Origin: Flavobacterium psychrophilum DSM 3660 = ATCC 49418
Lineage (GTDB): Bacteria > Bacteroidota > Bacteroidia > Flavobacteriales > Flavobacteriaceae
Direction of reading: 5' to 3'
DNA length: 59,260 bases
Assembly: GCF_002217405.1 (NCBI RefSeq)
Contig: NZ_MUHE01000039.1
Span: 1-59,260 of the forward strand
The position numbers and the translations under genes were made by a program. Shown piece by piece: positions 46,417 to 53,952 of this stretch. The notes below the pieces were generated by a model. It was given only the letters and a program-made list of their open reading frames with translations. It searched no databases and was not told where the DNA came from. Numbering within the stretch: position 1 is the stretch's first letter; the number at the start of each line of letters is the position of its first letter.

Positions 46417-46915
46417 TGCATTGATACTAAATATCGTTCGTTTTATTTCCCTGCTTGCAGCGCAAATCGTCATTTTCAATAATATCGATTTGTTTGGTTA
46501 TATAAATCCGTATCCTTATATATTATTTATCTTATTATATCCCGTAAATTCTAACAGAGCAGGATTATTAATAACAAGTTTTTTATTAGGTTTAACGGTC
46601 GATATGTTTGCCAATTCAGGAGGAATTCACGCAGCATCATGCCTAATTTTAGCATACGTAAGACCCACCTTTTTTAAATTTTCATTCGGTTTAAGTTATG
46701 AGTATCAAACTATTAAGATTAACGATAGACTTTCCCCAGAAAGATTTACATTTATATTAGTTTCGATACTTACACATCACCTCATATTGTTTGTGCTAGA
46801 ATATTTTAAATTTACTTTTATTTTAGATGCGTTACTAAGAACAATTGTTACAACCGTTTTTACATTAATAATAAGTATTCTAATTATCTATTTATTTAAG
46901 CCAAACAAACGATGA
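46409..46915 (+). CDS. mreD: Rod-shape determining protein MreD
   Basis: 168 residues, integral inner-membrane protein with about five hydrophobic helices. Sequence is poorly conserved across phyla. The call rests on size, topology, the TVDMFANSGGIHAASCLILA segment (about 64-83, typical of Bacteroidota MreD) and its place between mreC and mrdA. Overlaps mreC by 8 bp and mrdA by 4 bp (ATGA). Confidence 0.93.
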   Translation: MNNALILNIVRFISLLAAQIVIFNNIDLFGYINPYPYILFILLYPVNSNRAGLLITSFLLGLTVDMFANSGGIHAASCLILAYVRPTFFKFSFGLSYEYQTIKINDRLSPERFTFILVSILTHHLILFVLEYFKFTFILDALLRTIVTTVFTLIISILIIYLFKPNKR

Positions 46916-48852
46916 GAAAGCTATTACTTCCAGGGATAGTTATAATTGCTGGCATTCTTATCACAGCAAGACTCTTTTATTTGCAAATTATTGATGACAC
47001 ATTTAAACTAAAATCCGAAAATATTTCGATTAAGATTAAATATGACTATCCCGAAAGAGGTTATATTTATGATAGAAACGGAGCACTCATGGTTGCCAAC
47101 CAACCATCGTATGACATCATGGTAATACCTCGTGAAACCAAAAGCATGGACACGATTGAGTTTTGCAATCTTCTAAATATTACCAAGACCGATTTTATAA
47201 AAAAAATACAAAAAGCAGTCGTTTACAGCCCCATGCTACCCTCAGTATTTTTAGGACAGCTAAACAAATTAGAATATGCTGCTTTCCAAGAAAAAGAAAG
47301 AAAATTTGAAGGGTTTTATATACAGAAACGTTCCCTCAGAGAATATCAACTAACCGCAGGAGCCAATGTTTTTGGGTTTATTACCCAAGCAAATGAAGCG
47401 ATGGTAAAACAAAATCCCTATTACAAAAGTGGCGATTTGCTAGGAAAACAAGGGGTAGAAGAAACCTATGAAGCAGAGCTTCGAGGTACAAAAGGCGTAA
47501 AACACATACAAAGAGACCGTTTCAATAGAGAAATAGGCCCTTACAAAGAAGGAAAATACGACACCATTGCAAAACAAGGAAAAGACATCACGCTAACTAT
47601 TGATGCGGAACTTCAAAAATACGGAGAAGCACTAATGAAAAACAAACGAGGCGGTATTATCGCCATCGAACCTAGTACGGGAGAAATCCTTTGTTTAGTT
47701 ACTGCTCCGTCCTATGACCCTGCCATTTTAGTAGGCAGACAACGCTCACGAAACTACACGAAACTTTATAATGATTCATTAGCAAAACCACTATACGATA
47801 GAAGCCTACTAGCAGAATACCCTCCTGGTTCCCCCTTCAAAATATTAACAGCATTAGCAGGCTTACAAGCAAAGGTAATAGACACATCGAGTAGCTTTAT
47901 ATGCAACCGTGGCTTTAGCTATGGCCGAGGAAGATTTATGGGTTGCCACTGTGGTGGTGGTGTTCGCAAACTACACATGGGAATAGCAAAATCTTGTAAT
48001 ACCTATTTTGCAAATACTTATTTGAGAACCATCGCAAAATTTCCAACACCAACAGCAGGCGTAGATTTTTGGAGCCATAACATAAAGAGTTTTGGCTTGG
48101 GGCAGTTTATGGGCTATGATTTACCCACAGGCCGAAAAGGAAAAATTCCAACATCTGAAACCTATAAAAAAATGTACCCCAATGGTGGTTGGAGAGGAAC
48201 TGCAGTAATATCAAATTCGATAGGACAAGGAGAAGTCCTAATGACGCCAATACAATTGGCAAATATGATGGCAACAGTTGCAAACCAAGGTTATTATTAC
48301 ACACCTCATATCATCAAAAAAATTAAAGGACAACAAATAGATCCAAAGTTTAGAACAAAACACGTAACGAGTATCGACAAAAAATATTTCAAACCAGTTA
48401 TTAATGGTTTGGCAGAAGTATTTAAAACAGGAACTGCCTATTTTCTAAAAGTAGACGGAATAGAAATTTGCGGAAAAACAGGAACCGCCGACAATTTTGC
48501 CCGAGTAAACGGAAAGAAAGTAATGCTAAAACCACACTCAGTATTCGTAGCATTTGCACCCAAAGTAAACCCTACAATAGCCATTGCAGTTTTAGTCGAA
48601 AACGGGGGTTTTGGTTCGACTGTGGCTGGCCCCATTACTACTTTAATGTTAGAAAAATACATTAAAAAAGAAATCACCATGAAAGACAGAGAAAAGCGCG
48701 TTTTAGAAACCAGTCTTCAAGGAGAATATAACAGATTTACACGAAAATACCTAGACTCTATGTACAAAATTAAGATTAGAAAAGACTCTATCTTACGAAC
48801 AATAAATACAAAAAAACTAGATTCTATTAAGAAAAGCAAACCTACAACGTAA
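46912..48852 (+). CDS. mrdA: Penicillin-binding protein 2 (elongasome transpeptidase)
   Basis: 646 residues. N-terminal TM helix (about 5-25), PBP dimerisation domain (PERGYIYDRNGALMVANQPS, about 51-70) and a transpeptidase domain with S307-PF-K310 (PPGSPFK), S361-C-N363 and K522-T-G. It cross-links side-wall peptidoglycan with RodA. Between the first two motifs are C331, C345, H346 and C347, and C362 lies inside S-C-N. Zinc sites in this region are known in PBP2 of other Gram-negative bacteria, so this Cys/His set may bind metal; that is inference. Overlaps mreD; rodA starts at the next base after its stop. Confidence 0.97.
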   Translation: MRKLLLPGIVIIAGILITARLFYLQIIDDTFKLKSENISIKIKYDYPERGYIYDRNGALMVANQPSYDIMVIPRETKSMDTIEFCNLLNITKTDFIKKIQKAVVYSPMLPSVFLGQLNKLEYAAFQEKERKFEGFYIQKRSLREYQLTAGANVFGFITQANEAMVKQNPYYKSGDLLGKQGVEETYEAELRGTKGVKHIQRDRFNREIGPYKEGKYDTIAKQGKDITLTIDAELQKYGEALMKNKRGGIIAIEPSTGEILCLVTAPSYDPAILVGRQRSRNYTKLYNDSLAKPLYDRSLLAEYPPGSPFKILTALAGLQAKVIDTSSSFICNRGFSYGRGRFMGCHCGGGVRKLHMGIAKSCNTYFANTYLRTIAKFPTPTAGVDFWSHNIKSFGLGQFMGYDLPTGRKGKIPTSETYKKMYPNGGWRGTAVISNSIGQGEVLMTPIQLANMMATVANQGYYYTPHIIKKIKGQQIDPKFRTKHVTSIDKKYFKPVINGLAEVFKTGTAYFLKVDGIEICGKTGTADNFARVNGKKVMLKPHSVFVAFAPKVNPTIAIAVLVENGGFGSTVAGPITTLMLEKYIKKEITMKDREKRVLETSLQGEYNRFTRKYLDSMYKIKIRKDSILRTINTKKLDSIKKSKPTT

Positions 48853-50109
48853 ATGAAAAATCAGAGCGTTTCAAGTAATATCGACTGGATAACAGTGCTT
48901 ATATACATAGCCCTTGTTGGCATTGGTTGGATGAATATTTATTCGGCCGATATGACAACCAATTCAGAATACTACTTCGATTTTAATCAAAATTACGGAA
49001 AACAATTAATCTTTATTGCATTTACCGCTATCCTAGTAATTGTAATCCTAACAGTCGATTCTAAGTTTTACGAAAAATTTTCGAGTGTAATATTCGGAGC
49101 CTCCTTAGTATTACTGGCAGGATTATTCATCTTCGGGAAAACCATTGCAGGCCAACGCTGCTGGTATGCCATAGGAGGACTAACCCTGCAACCCTCAGAA
49201 TTTGCAAAAGCAGCCACAGCATTAGCACTAGCAAAATACCTAAGCGACAGCCAAGTAAACCTAAAAAACATCAAACACCAAATCATTGCCCTACTAATTA
49301 TGGGATTGCCCATATTATTAATATTACCACAACCCGATCCAGGAAGCGCACTAATATTTATCATGTTTATATTTGTACTAAACAGAGAAGGACTACCCTC
49401 CTGGTACCTATGGACAGGCTTTATAGCCGTTGTATTATTTGTCATGACACTTGTAATAAAACCCCAGTATGTAATCCTAATAGCGTTCATAGGCATCGCA
49501 ATACAATACCTAAGATCCAGAAGAATAAACAGAAATATACTAGCTAGTGCAATAATACTCTTACTCATATCTGGCTTTGTGTTTTCTGTCGATTACGTAT
49601 TCGAAAACGTATTCAAACAACACCACCGTGACCGTTTCAATATCTTACTAGGCAAAGATGTCGATATGAATGGTATAGGTTACAACACCAACCAGTCAGA
49701 AATCGCCATAGGATCAGGCGGCTGGATCGGAAAAGGATTCTTAGAAGGAACCCAAACCAAAGGAAATTTTGTGCCAGAACAACACACAGATTATATCTTT
49801 ACAACCGTAGGCGAAGAATGGGGATTTGCAGGCTCCTTTGTATTAATTTTACTATTCGTAGGACTCATCTTGCGCATACTTTATCTGGCCGAAAACCAAA
49901 AAACAAAATTTAGCAGAGTATATGGCTACGGCGTGGCATCGGTACTATTTACTCACTTTTTTGTAAACATATCCATGGTAATAGGCATTTTTCCAACCAT
50001 TGGCGTACCCCTCCCCTTCATGTCATACGGAGGATCTAGCCTTTGGGGATTTACCATTTTACTATTCATTTTTATAAAAATGGATGCCAATAAAGTAAAC
50101 GAGTGGTAA
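48853..50109 (+). CDS. rodA: RodA, SEDS peptidoglycan glycosyltransferase
   Basis: 418 residues, about ten TM helices. RodA polymerises glycan strands from lipid II as the partner of PBP2. SEDS hallmarks include GGLTLQPSEFAKAATALALA (about 108-127), the EQHTDYIFTTVGEEWGF loop (about 312-328) and the C-terminal GVPLPFMSYGGSSLWGF. Its ATG follows the mrdA stop with no gap, ending the mre operon. Confidence 0.97.
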   Translation: MKNQSVSSNIDWITVLIYIALVGIGWMNIYSADMTTNSEYYFDFNQNYGKQLIFIAFTAILVIVILTVDSKFYEKFSSVIFGASLVLLAGLFIFGKTIAGQRCWYAIGGLTLQPSEFAKAATALALAKYLSDSQVNLKNIKHQIIALLIMGLPILLILPQPDPGSALIFIMFIFVLNREGLPSWYLWTGFIAVVLFVMTLVIKPQYVILIAFIGIAIQYLRSRRINRNILASAIILLLISGFVFSVDYVFENVFKQHHRDRFNILLGKDVDMNGIGYNTNQSEIAIGSGGWIGKGFLEGTQTKGNFVPEQHTDYIFTTVGEEWGFAGSFVLILLFVGLILRILYLAENQKTKFSRVYGYGVASVLFTHFFVNISMVIGIFPTIGVPLPFMSYGGSSLWGFTILLFIFIKMDANKVNEW

Positions 50110-50173
50110 GCATAAAGAGCCATTTCCAGCTATACACTACAAGCTTTTAATCAGAAAAGCAATTTTTCTAAAC

Positions 50174-50205
50174 AAAAAACGAACTTCCGTTGGTCGTTGT
50201 TTTTT
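50174..50205 (+). terminator. Terminator of the mre-rodA operon
   Basis: AAAAAACGA (50174-50182) pairs with TCGTTGTTTTTT (50194-50205) with one bulged G; the right arm is itself a T run. Confidence 0.6.
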
Positions 50206-50217
50206 ATCAAGAAAAAT

Positions 50218-50240
50218 AAGCCTTTCTTCTCAAAAGGCTT
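50218..50240 (-). terminator. Terminator of the leftward nuclease gene
   Basis: AAGCCTTT (50218-50225) and AAAGGCTT (50233-50240) form an 8-bp stem with a 7-base loop. On the minus strand it is followed by ATTTTTC. It lies 17 bases from the nuclease stop. Confidence 0.7.
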
Positions 50241-50256
50241 TCCGTTACTATCTGGG

Positions 50257-51066
50257 CTAAAAACTCCAACCCTTAAAATCACGGCTCGTTTCCAGTCTTT
50301 TTTCAATCCCATCAGGAAGATTAGGAAAAAAATCTATACCCGTCATTTTTTCAATTTTATCAATCGAAACAACAAACGAATCCAAAGATTTCTGCGAAGC
50401 TTCATGAGGCACTAAAAAAGCAATTACCTTATATTCCCCTCTAGAATTGTCTAATAATATTTTATAAAAATAATTAGGAACAGCAACACCTTCCTTTCCT
50501 ATCCTCTCCAGATTATTAGTCAAAACACCACCCGTTACCACATAAACACCATCATATTTTGCAGCCCAATACCTGGTTTTTTGCTCTAAAGTATTCCAAA
50601 TTCCAGCATTAAAATCATTACGTTGGGGCGAAATATTCGACGTATAAAAAGTTTCATCAAAAGCCTTACGAGAAAACCTCCTATCGGCAGCAGGACACAA
50701 ATGCCCCTTATCATAACCAGAACGTTTGTAATTTCTCCAACTTGCAGATCCCGTTTTCACCTCAGGATCATCAATAAAATAAGGTCTTTCTAGGTTAGAA
50801 TGGCTCAGTTCATTTTTTTTCAGCTCATAAGCAACCCATTCTGCTTGCTCGTACCTCTCACTATACGACAAAGTATAAAACGAATGCTCCACAACTACAT
50901 GCGTAGTCGAAGTAGGTAAATAATAATTTCTATCTATAGGAACAACAGCACTAGCAAGATTATTTTTAATTACAACATCTTTATCTTGGTCTGATTTTTG
51001 CTTATTACAACCACAAAACATAAAAACAGTAGTAAAAAAAAGTAAAAAATTATAATAAAATCTCAT
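50257..51066 (-). CDS. DNA/RNA non-specific endonuclease (NUC1 family), lipoprotein
   Basis: 269 residues. Lipoprotein-type signal (FFTTVFMFCGCNKQ). The beta-beta-alpha-metal nuclease motif is D-K-G-H122 (YDKGHLCPAADR, usually DRGH), with the metal-binding Asn region NISPQRNDFNAGIWNTLEQ (about 144-162). Such enzymes degrade DNA and RNA outside the cytoplasm, usually for nutrient uptake. No immunity gene lies beside it, so a toxin role is unlikely. Monocistronic, convergent with rodA. Confidence 0.92.
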   Translation of the reverse strand: MRFYYNFLLFFTTVFMFCGCNKQKSDQDKDVVIKNNLASAVVPIDRNYYLPTSTTHVVVEHSFYTLSYSERYEQAEWVAYELKKNELSHSNLERPYFIDDPEVKTGSASWRNYKRSGYDKGHLCPAADRRFSRKAFDETFYTSNISPQRNDFNAGIWNTLEQKTRYWAAKYDGVYVVTGGVLTNNLERIGKEGVAVPNYFYKILLDNSRGEYKVIAFLVPHEASQKSLDSFVVSIDKIEKMTGIDFFPNLPDGIEKRLETSRDFKGWSF

Positions 51067-51150
51067 AAATTATCAAATTATCGTATTTTTATGAGGTAAA
51101 TATAACAAGATATTACTTCTATTTAGACAAAAAAGCAAAAAAAACAAATT

Positions 51151-51705
51151 ATGAAAACAAAAATTATCATTGCAGCAATAACACTTCTGTTAGGTGTTAC
51201 AACAAATGCTCAAGAAACAACAGTGCTAACTAAAGAACAGATAAAATTAGTTCACCAAAAAGATTCTCTAATAAACATTCAGGCTAAAAAAGAAGAAATA
51301 CAAGCAGAAAAAGAGAGAGAAAAAGAAAAAAAACGTGCCGAAAAAGAATCAGAAGACAGAATAAAAAAAGAAGAAAAAAGAAGAAAAGAAGCTGATAAAG
51401 CCACCCAAAAATTAGAAGCTGCCCAGAAAAAAATGGAAAAAGAAAGAGAAAAGGTAGAAAAAGAAGGAAAAAAAATTGCCAAAGCTCAAGACAAACTTGC
51501 AAGTGAAAAAGACAAACTTACAGCTATAAATAATGACATTGCAAAAAGTACTGAAAAATTAGACAAGCAAAATAAAAAAGGTAAATTATCGCCACAAGAC
51601 ATCACAAAGTGGAATGAAAAATTGGCAAAAATGAAAGAAAAAGCAACAAACCAACAAAAAAAAATTGAAAAAGCTGAAAAAGAAGCCAACAAAATAACAG
51701 ATTAA
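51151..51705 (+). CDS. Unknown secreted coiled-coil protein
   Basis: 184 residues with a signal peptide (IIIAAITLLLGVTTNAQ). The mature part is almost entirely Lys/Glu/Ala-rich and predicted to be one long coiled coil (about 45-180) with EKEREKEKKRAEKE-type heptads. It contains one Pro (about residue 150, in KLSPQDITKW) and no Cys. Low complexity prevents family assignment. Probably a periplasmic or surface structural protein. Monocistronic with its own terminator. Confidence 0.8.
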   Translation: MKTKIIIAAITLLLGVTTNAQETTVLTKEQIKLVHQKDSLINIQAKKEEIQAEKEREKEKKRAEKESEDRIKKEEKRRKEADKATQKLEAAQKKMEKEREKVEKEGKKIAKAQDKLASEKDKLTAINNDIAKSTEKLDKQNKKGKLSPQDITKWNEKLAKMKEKATNQQKKIEKAEKEANKITD

Positions 51706-51728
51706 ATCTTACCATTAGCACGCAAAAT

Positions 51729-51763
51729 AAAAGAGTATGAAGATTTATCTTTCATACTCTTTT
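51729..51763 (+). terminator. Terminator of the coiled-coil protein gene
   Basis: Arms 51729-51743 and 51748-51763 pair over 15 bp with one bulged base and a 4-base loop; the right arm ends in TTTT. Confidence 0.8.
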
Positions 51764-51829
51764 GCTTATAAACCTCACCATGTGGTCTAAAATTAAATAA
51801 TTCTTACCAGCAAATTTACAAAATAAAAA

Positions 51830-51863
51830 AGGGGTTTAACTTTAATTAAAAAGTTAAACCCCT
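51830..51863 (-). terminator. Terminator of the leftward lipoprotein pair
   Basis: A perfect 14-bp stem (51830-51843 and 51850-51863) with a 6-base loop. On the minus strand it is followed by a T-rich run (TTTTTTATTTTG). Confidence 0.85.
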
Positions 51864-51910
51864 ATATTTTTTAACTTACACACTTTTTAGGATAGCATAA
51901 GCTAGTTTAA

Positions 51911-52318
51911 TTATTTGCATTTATTTTTTGGAGTAATCGCAGACATTTCTATAATCTCATCAACATTCATGAGTCCATCATAATCAGAAGCAAATCCATC
52001 TGTAGCCTTTGGCAATTTATAAACCTTCAATTTGCAATACACAGCTTTATATTTTCCTAAATTATTTTCTCTAACAATATTTGTGTAAAGAGAATCCATA
52101 CGGCTTGTACTGTCATCTATCCAATAATCTAACTTTTCATTACATGGCCGAAAAGAGGAAACTTCAAAACCAATAGATAATTCGCCTTCAAGCAATTCGC
52201 TCTTACCACCAACTTGTTCTTTTGGTGTCTTCTCTTCTGTTGTCGTAATCTTTTGGTTGTCTTTCTTACAAGATAATAGTAAAAAGACAGATGTTACAAT
52301 AAGAATATATTTTTTCAT
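51911..52318 (-). CDS. Unknown small lipoprotein
   Basis: 135 residues with a clear lipoprotein signal (SVFLLLSCKKD, lipid Cys about residue 17) and a charged Thr/Glu/Lys linker. The folded part (about 45-135) begins LSIGFEVSSFRPCNEKLDYW, and the Cys there may pair with CKLKVYKL or the C-terminal CK. Family not recognised. The ATG is directly preceded by 12 A on the coding strand. It follows the larger lipoprotein gene by 45 bp and probably shares its transcript. Confidence 0.75.
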   Translation of the reverse strand: MKKYILIVTSVFLLLSCKKDNQKITTTEEKTPKEQVGGKSELLEGELSIGFEVSSFRPCNEKLDYWIDDSTSRMDSLYTNIVRENNLGKYKAVYCKLKVYKLPKATDGFASDYDGLMNVDEIIEMSAITPKNKCK

Positions 52319-52330
52319 TTTTTTTTTTTT
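52318..52330 (-). promoter_or_regulatory. 13-base homopolymer run at the start of the small lipoprotein gene
   Basis: On the coding strand 12 A directly precede ATG, making 13 A with the start codon. A-rich leaders help initiation in Bacteroidota, and a run this long is prone to replication slippage that would change leader spacing but not the reading frame. Confidence 0.5.
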
Positions 52331-52363
52331 AACCTTTAACTGTTTTCTCTTCCCTTAAAATAA

Positions 52364-53476
52364 TTACATGACATTTTGAAGAACAAATTCAAAATAAGCA
52401 TCTGTAATTATCACCTCGTTTGCCTGCATAAATCTTATTCTAAACTTTAAATCATTCCCATTTCGTATAGCAGATTCTAAAACAAACCTAGGCGATTTTA
52501 AATAAATATCACGTCTTAAACCTCTTCCTGATAAATAATCGTCTCGCCAAGTTAATTGACTATCATCAACTTCAATACGAGTACGCATCATCCATTTTTG
52601 ACTTTCAAATATACCAGATAACCTGTCGGTTAAATCTAAATCGTTGGGATTAAGATTTCTTAGGGTTAATATTTTTTCCCTAACAACCTCTACCAATGAT
52701 GGAGTCCAAAAAACTTTCATCTCTGTACCTATCAAGTCTAATTTCTTGAAGCCTCGAATATCATCAGATGACAACCTTGCCACTACTTGATTACGTATAT
52801 TATCAGTTACTTCAAAGCTAAAACGCAAGTAATCTGAATAATCATCCTTAAATCTAGAATCTCTTTCATAGTCAATCGAATACTTATTGTGGTCGTACAT
52901 TAGCAACTCATCTGTAGCACCACCTATGTCCTCATAAATACCTCGCATATAATGTTTAGAAACGTAATCTGTATTAATAGTTATTTGATGTCTGTAATAT
53001 ACATTTGAATCGAAAGTTATGACAGATTCTAAAGTACTAATAATACCTTTATAACTTGTTTTAAAAGTAATTTTATTGTTTCTTCTATCATAATTAAAAT
53101 CATGTATAACTACGTATCGTAAGTCCTCCTCATTAAATACATGATTTATCAAACTACTAGGTGACATAGATTGAATAGTAATAAATTGTTTAAGAAAATC
53201 GATTGTAAATTTAGCTTTATTAGTTGTTAGCTCTTCAATATCTACAGACTTATAAAAAATTTCTGGGTTTGGTTTTAAACTTGCCAAACTACGCCTTCCC
53301 ATTTCAGCATCAGAAAGCTGTGGCAAAACTGTGGTATCAACTGGTGTTTGAGTAACTGGTGCTTGAGTAGCTAAATTTTGATCTGGCAAAGGTTTCGAAT
53401 AAACATTCTGCTCGTCACTACTACATCCCAATATAGAAAGGGCTAATGCAATAGCTGGTAGTATTAATTTTTTCAT
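52364..53476 (-). CDS. Unknown lipoprotein, 370 residues
   Basis: Lipoprotein signal (IALALSILGCSSDEQ, lipid Cys about residue 18), then a Thr/Pro/Gln linker (about 25-55), then a folded region of about 310 residues with long beta strands (e.g. FNYDRRNNKITFKTSYKGII, about 128-147) and a repeated Asp-rich character. I recognise no family. It is transcribed leftward from a strong promoter and is followed after 45 bp by a second unknown lipoprotein gene, so the pair probably forms an operon and may work together in the periplasm or at the outer membrane. Confidence 0.75.
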   Translation of the reverse strand: MKKLILPAIALALSILGCSSDEQNVYSKPLPDQNLATQAPVTQTPVDTTVLPQLSDAEMGRRSLASLKPNPEIFYKSVDIEELTTNKAKFTIDFLKQFITIQSMSPSSLINHVFNEEDLRYVVIHDFNYDRRNNKITFKTSYKGIISTLESVITFDSNVYYRHQITINTDYVSKHYMRGIYEDIGGATDELLMYDHNKYSIDYERDSRFKDDYSDYLRFSFEVTDNIRNQVVARLSSDDIRGFKKLDLIGTEMKVFWTPSLVEVVREKILTLRNLNPNDLDLTDRLSGIFESQKWMMRTRIEVDDSQLTWRDDYLSGRGLRRDIYLKSPRFVLESAIRNGNDLKFRIRFMQANEVIITDAYFEFVLQNVM

Positions 53477-53530
53477 TGTAAAAAGTTTTATTATTAACGT
53501 TATATGCGCTTTTTAAAAAAGGTAGAAATG

Positions 53531-53560
53531 CAAATTTAAGGATAAAAATCATGATTTCAA
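53531..53560 (-). promoter_or_regulatory. Promoter of the lipoprotein pair
   Basis: On the minus strand TTG (53558-53560), 19 bp, then TAAATTTG (53531-53538). The start near 53525 gives a leader of about 48 bases. Confidence 0.6.
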
Positions 53561-53718
53561 TATTTTTTAACAAATGGTTAATTTAAATAATTTTCTTTAA
53601 ATTGCTTTTTTATTGTAATTAAGTCTTAATTGCATGAATTATTCACGCCGTTTTTATCTTTTAATAAAATTATATATAATTATTTCGATTTATAATTAAT
53701 TTAACTTTAATACACAAA

Positions 53719-53740
53719 ATAGGCTAAATTATAGGCTAAA
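53719..53740. repeat. Direct repeat pair ATAGGCTAAA
   Basis: Two identical 10-bp copies (53719-53728 and 53731-53740) begin 12 bp apart, about one helical turn, which would suit two protein monomers on the same face of DNA. No other copy was noticed in the window. Confidence 0.4.
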
Positions 53741-53834
53741 ACATGTAATTTATTACAAAACTATAATTAAAACGGAAAAAAAATGATTGTATCGTATTAT
53801 GTTACCTAGTATTAATACGTTACATTTTAAAACA

Positions 53835-53873
53835 ACGAATTATTATGAACTCCCTTAATTCATAATAATTCGT
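53835..53873. repeat. Perfect 15-bp inverted repeat in the 53.5-53.9 kb gap
   Basis: ACGAATTATTATGAA (53835-53849) and its exact inverse (53859-53873) flank a 9-base loop. There is no immediate T run; a loose one follows at 53880-53887. It could terminate leftward transcription from the Ig-like gene, or be a mobile or regulatory palindrome. Confidence 0.7.
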
Positions 53874-53952
53874 GGCTGTCTTTTTTATACTTATAAGTTG
53901 CTAAAATTTAGTCCGCCCGCAAACGGCCAATAACGTTTTGAAGTTTTATAAT

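Larger units (their letters stand above)
53477..53952. other. Gene-free AT-rich stretch of 476 bp
   Basis: No gene is seen. It holds the leftward lipoprotein promoter (53531-53560), a pair of 10-bp direct repeats, ATAGGCTAAA, at 53719 and 53731, and a perfect 15-bp inverted repeat (53835-53873). The rest is low-complexity A/T with many stops in all frames. Confidence 0.65.

Noticed and set aside
49068..49568. 166-codon open frame opposite rodA
   Set aside because: Lies fully inside rodA, which has all SEDS motifs; no start context or family match.
50257..51066. Nuclease as a toxin of an interbacterial system
   Set aside because: No immunity gene or toxin-delivery domain beside it; lipoprotein signal suggests a scavenging nuclease.
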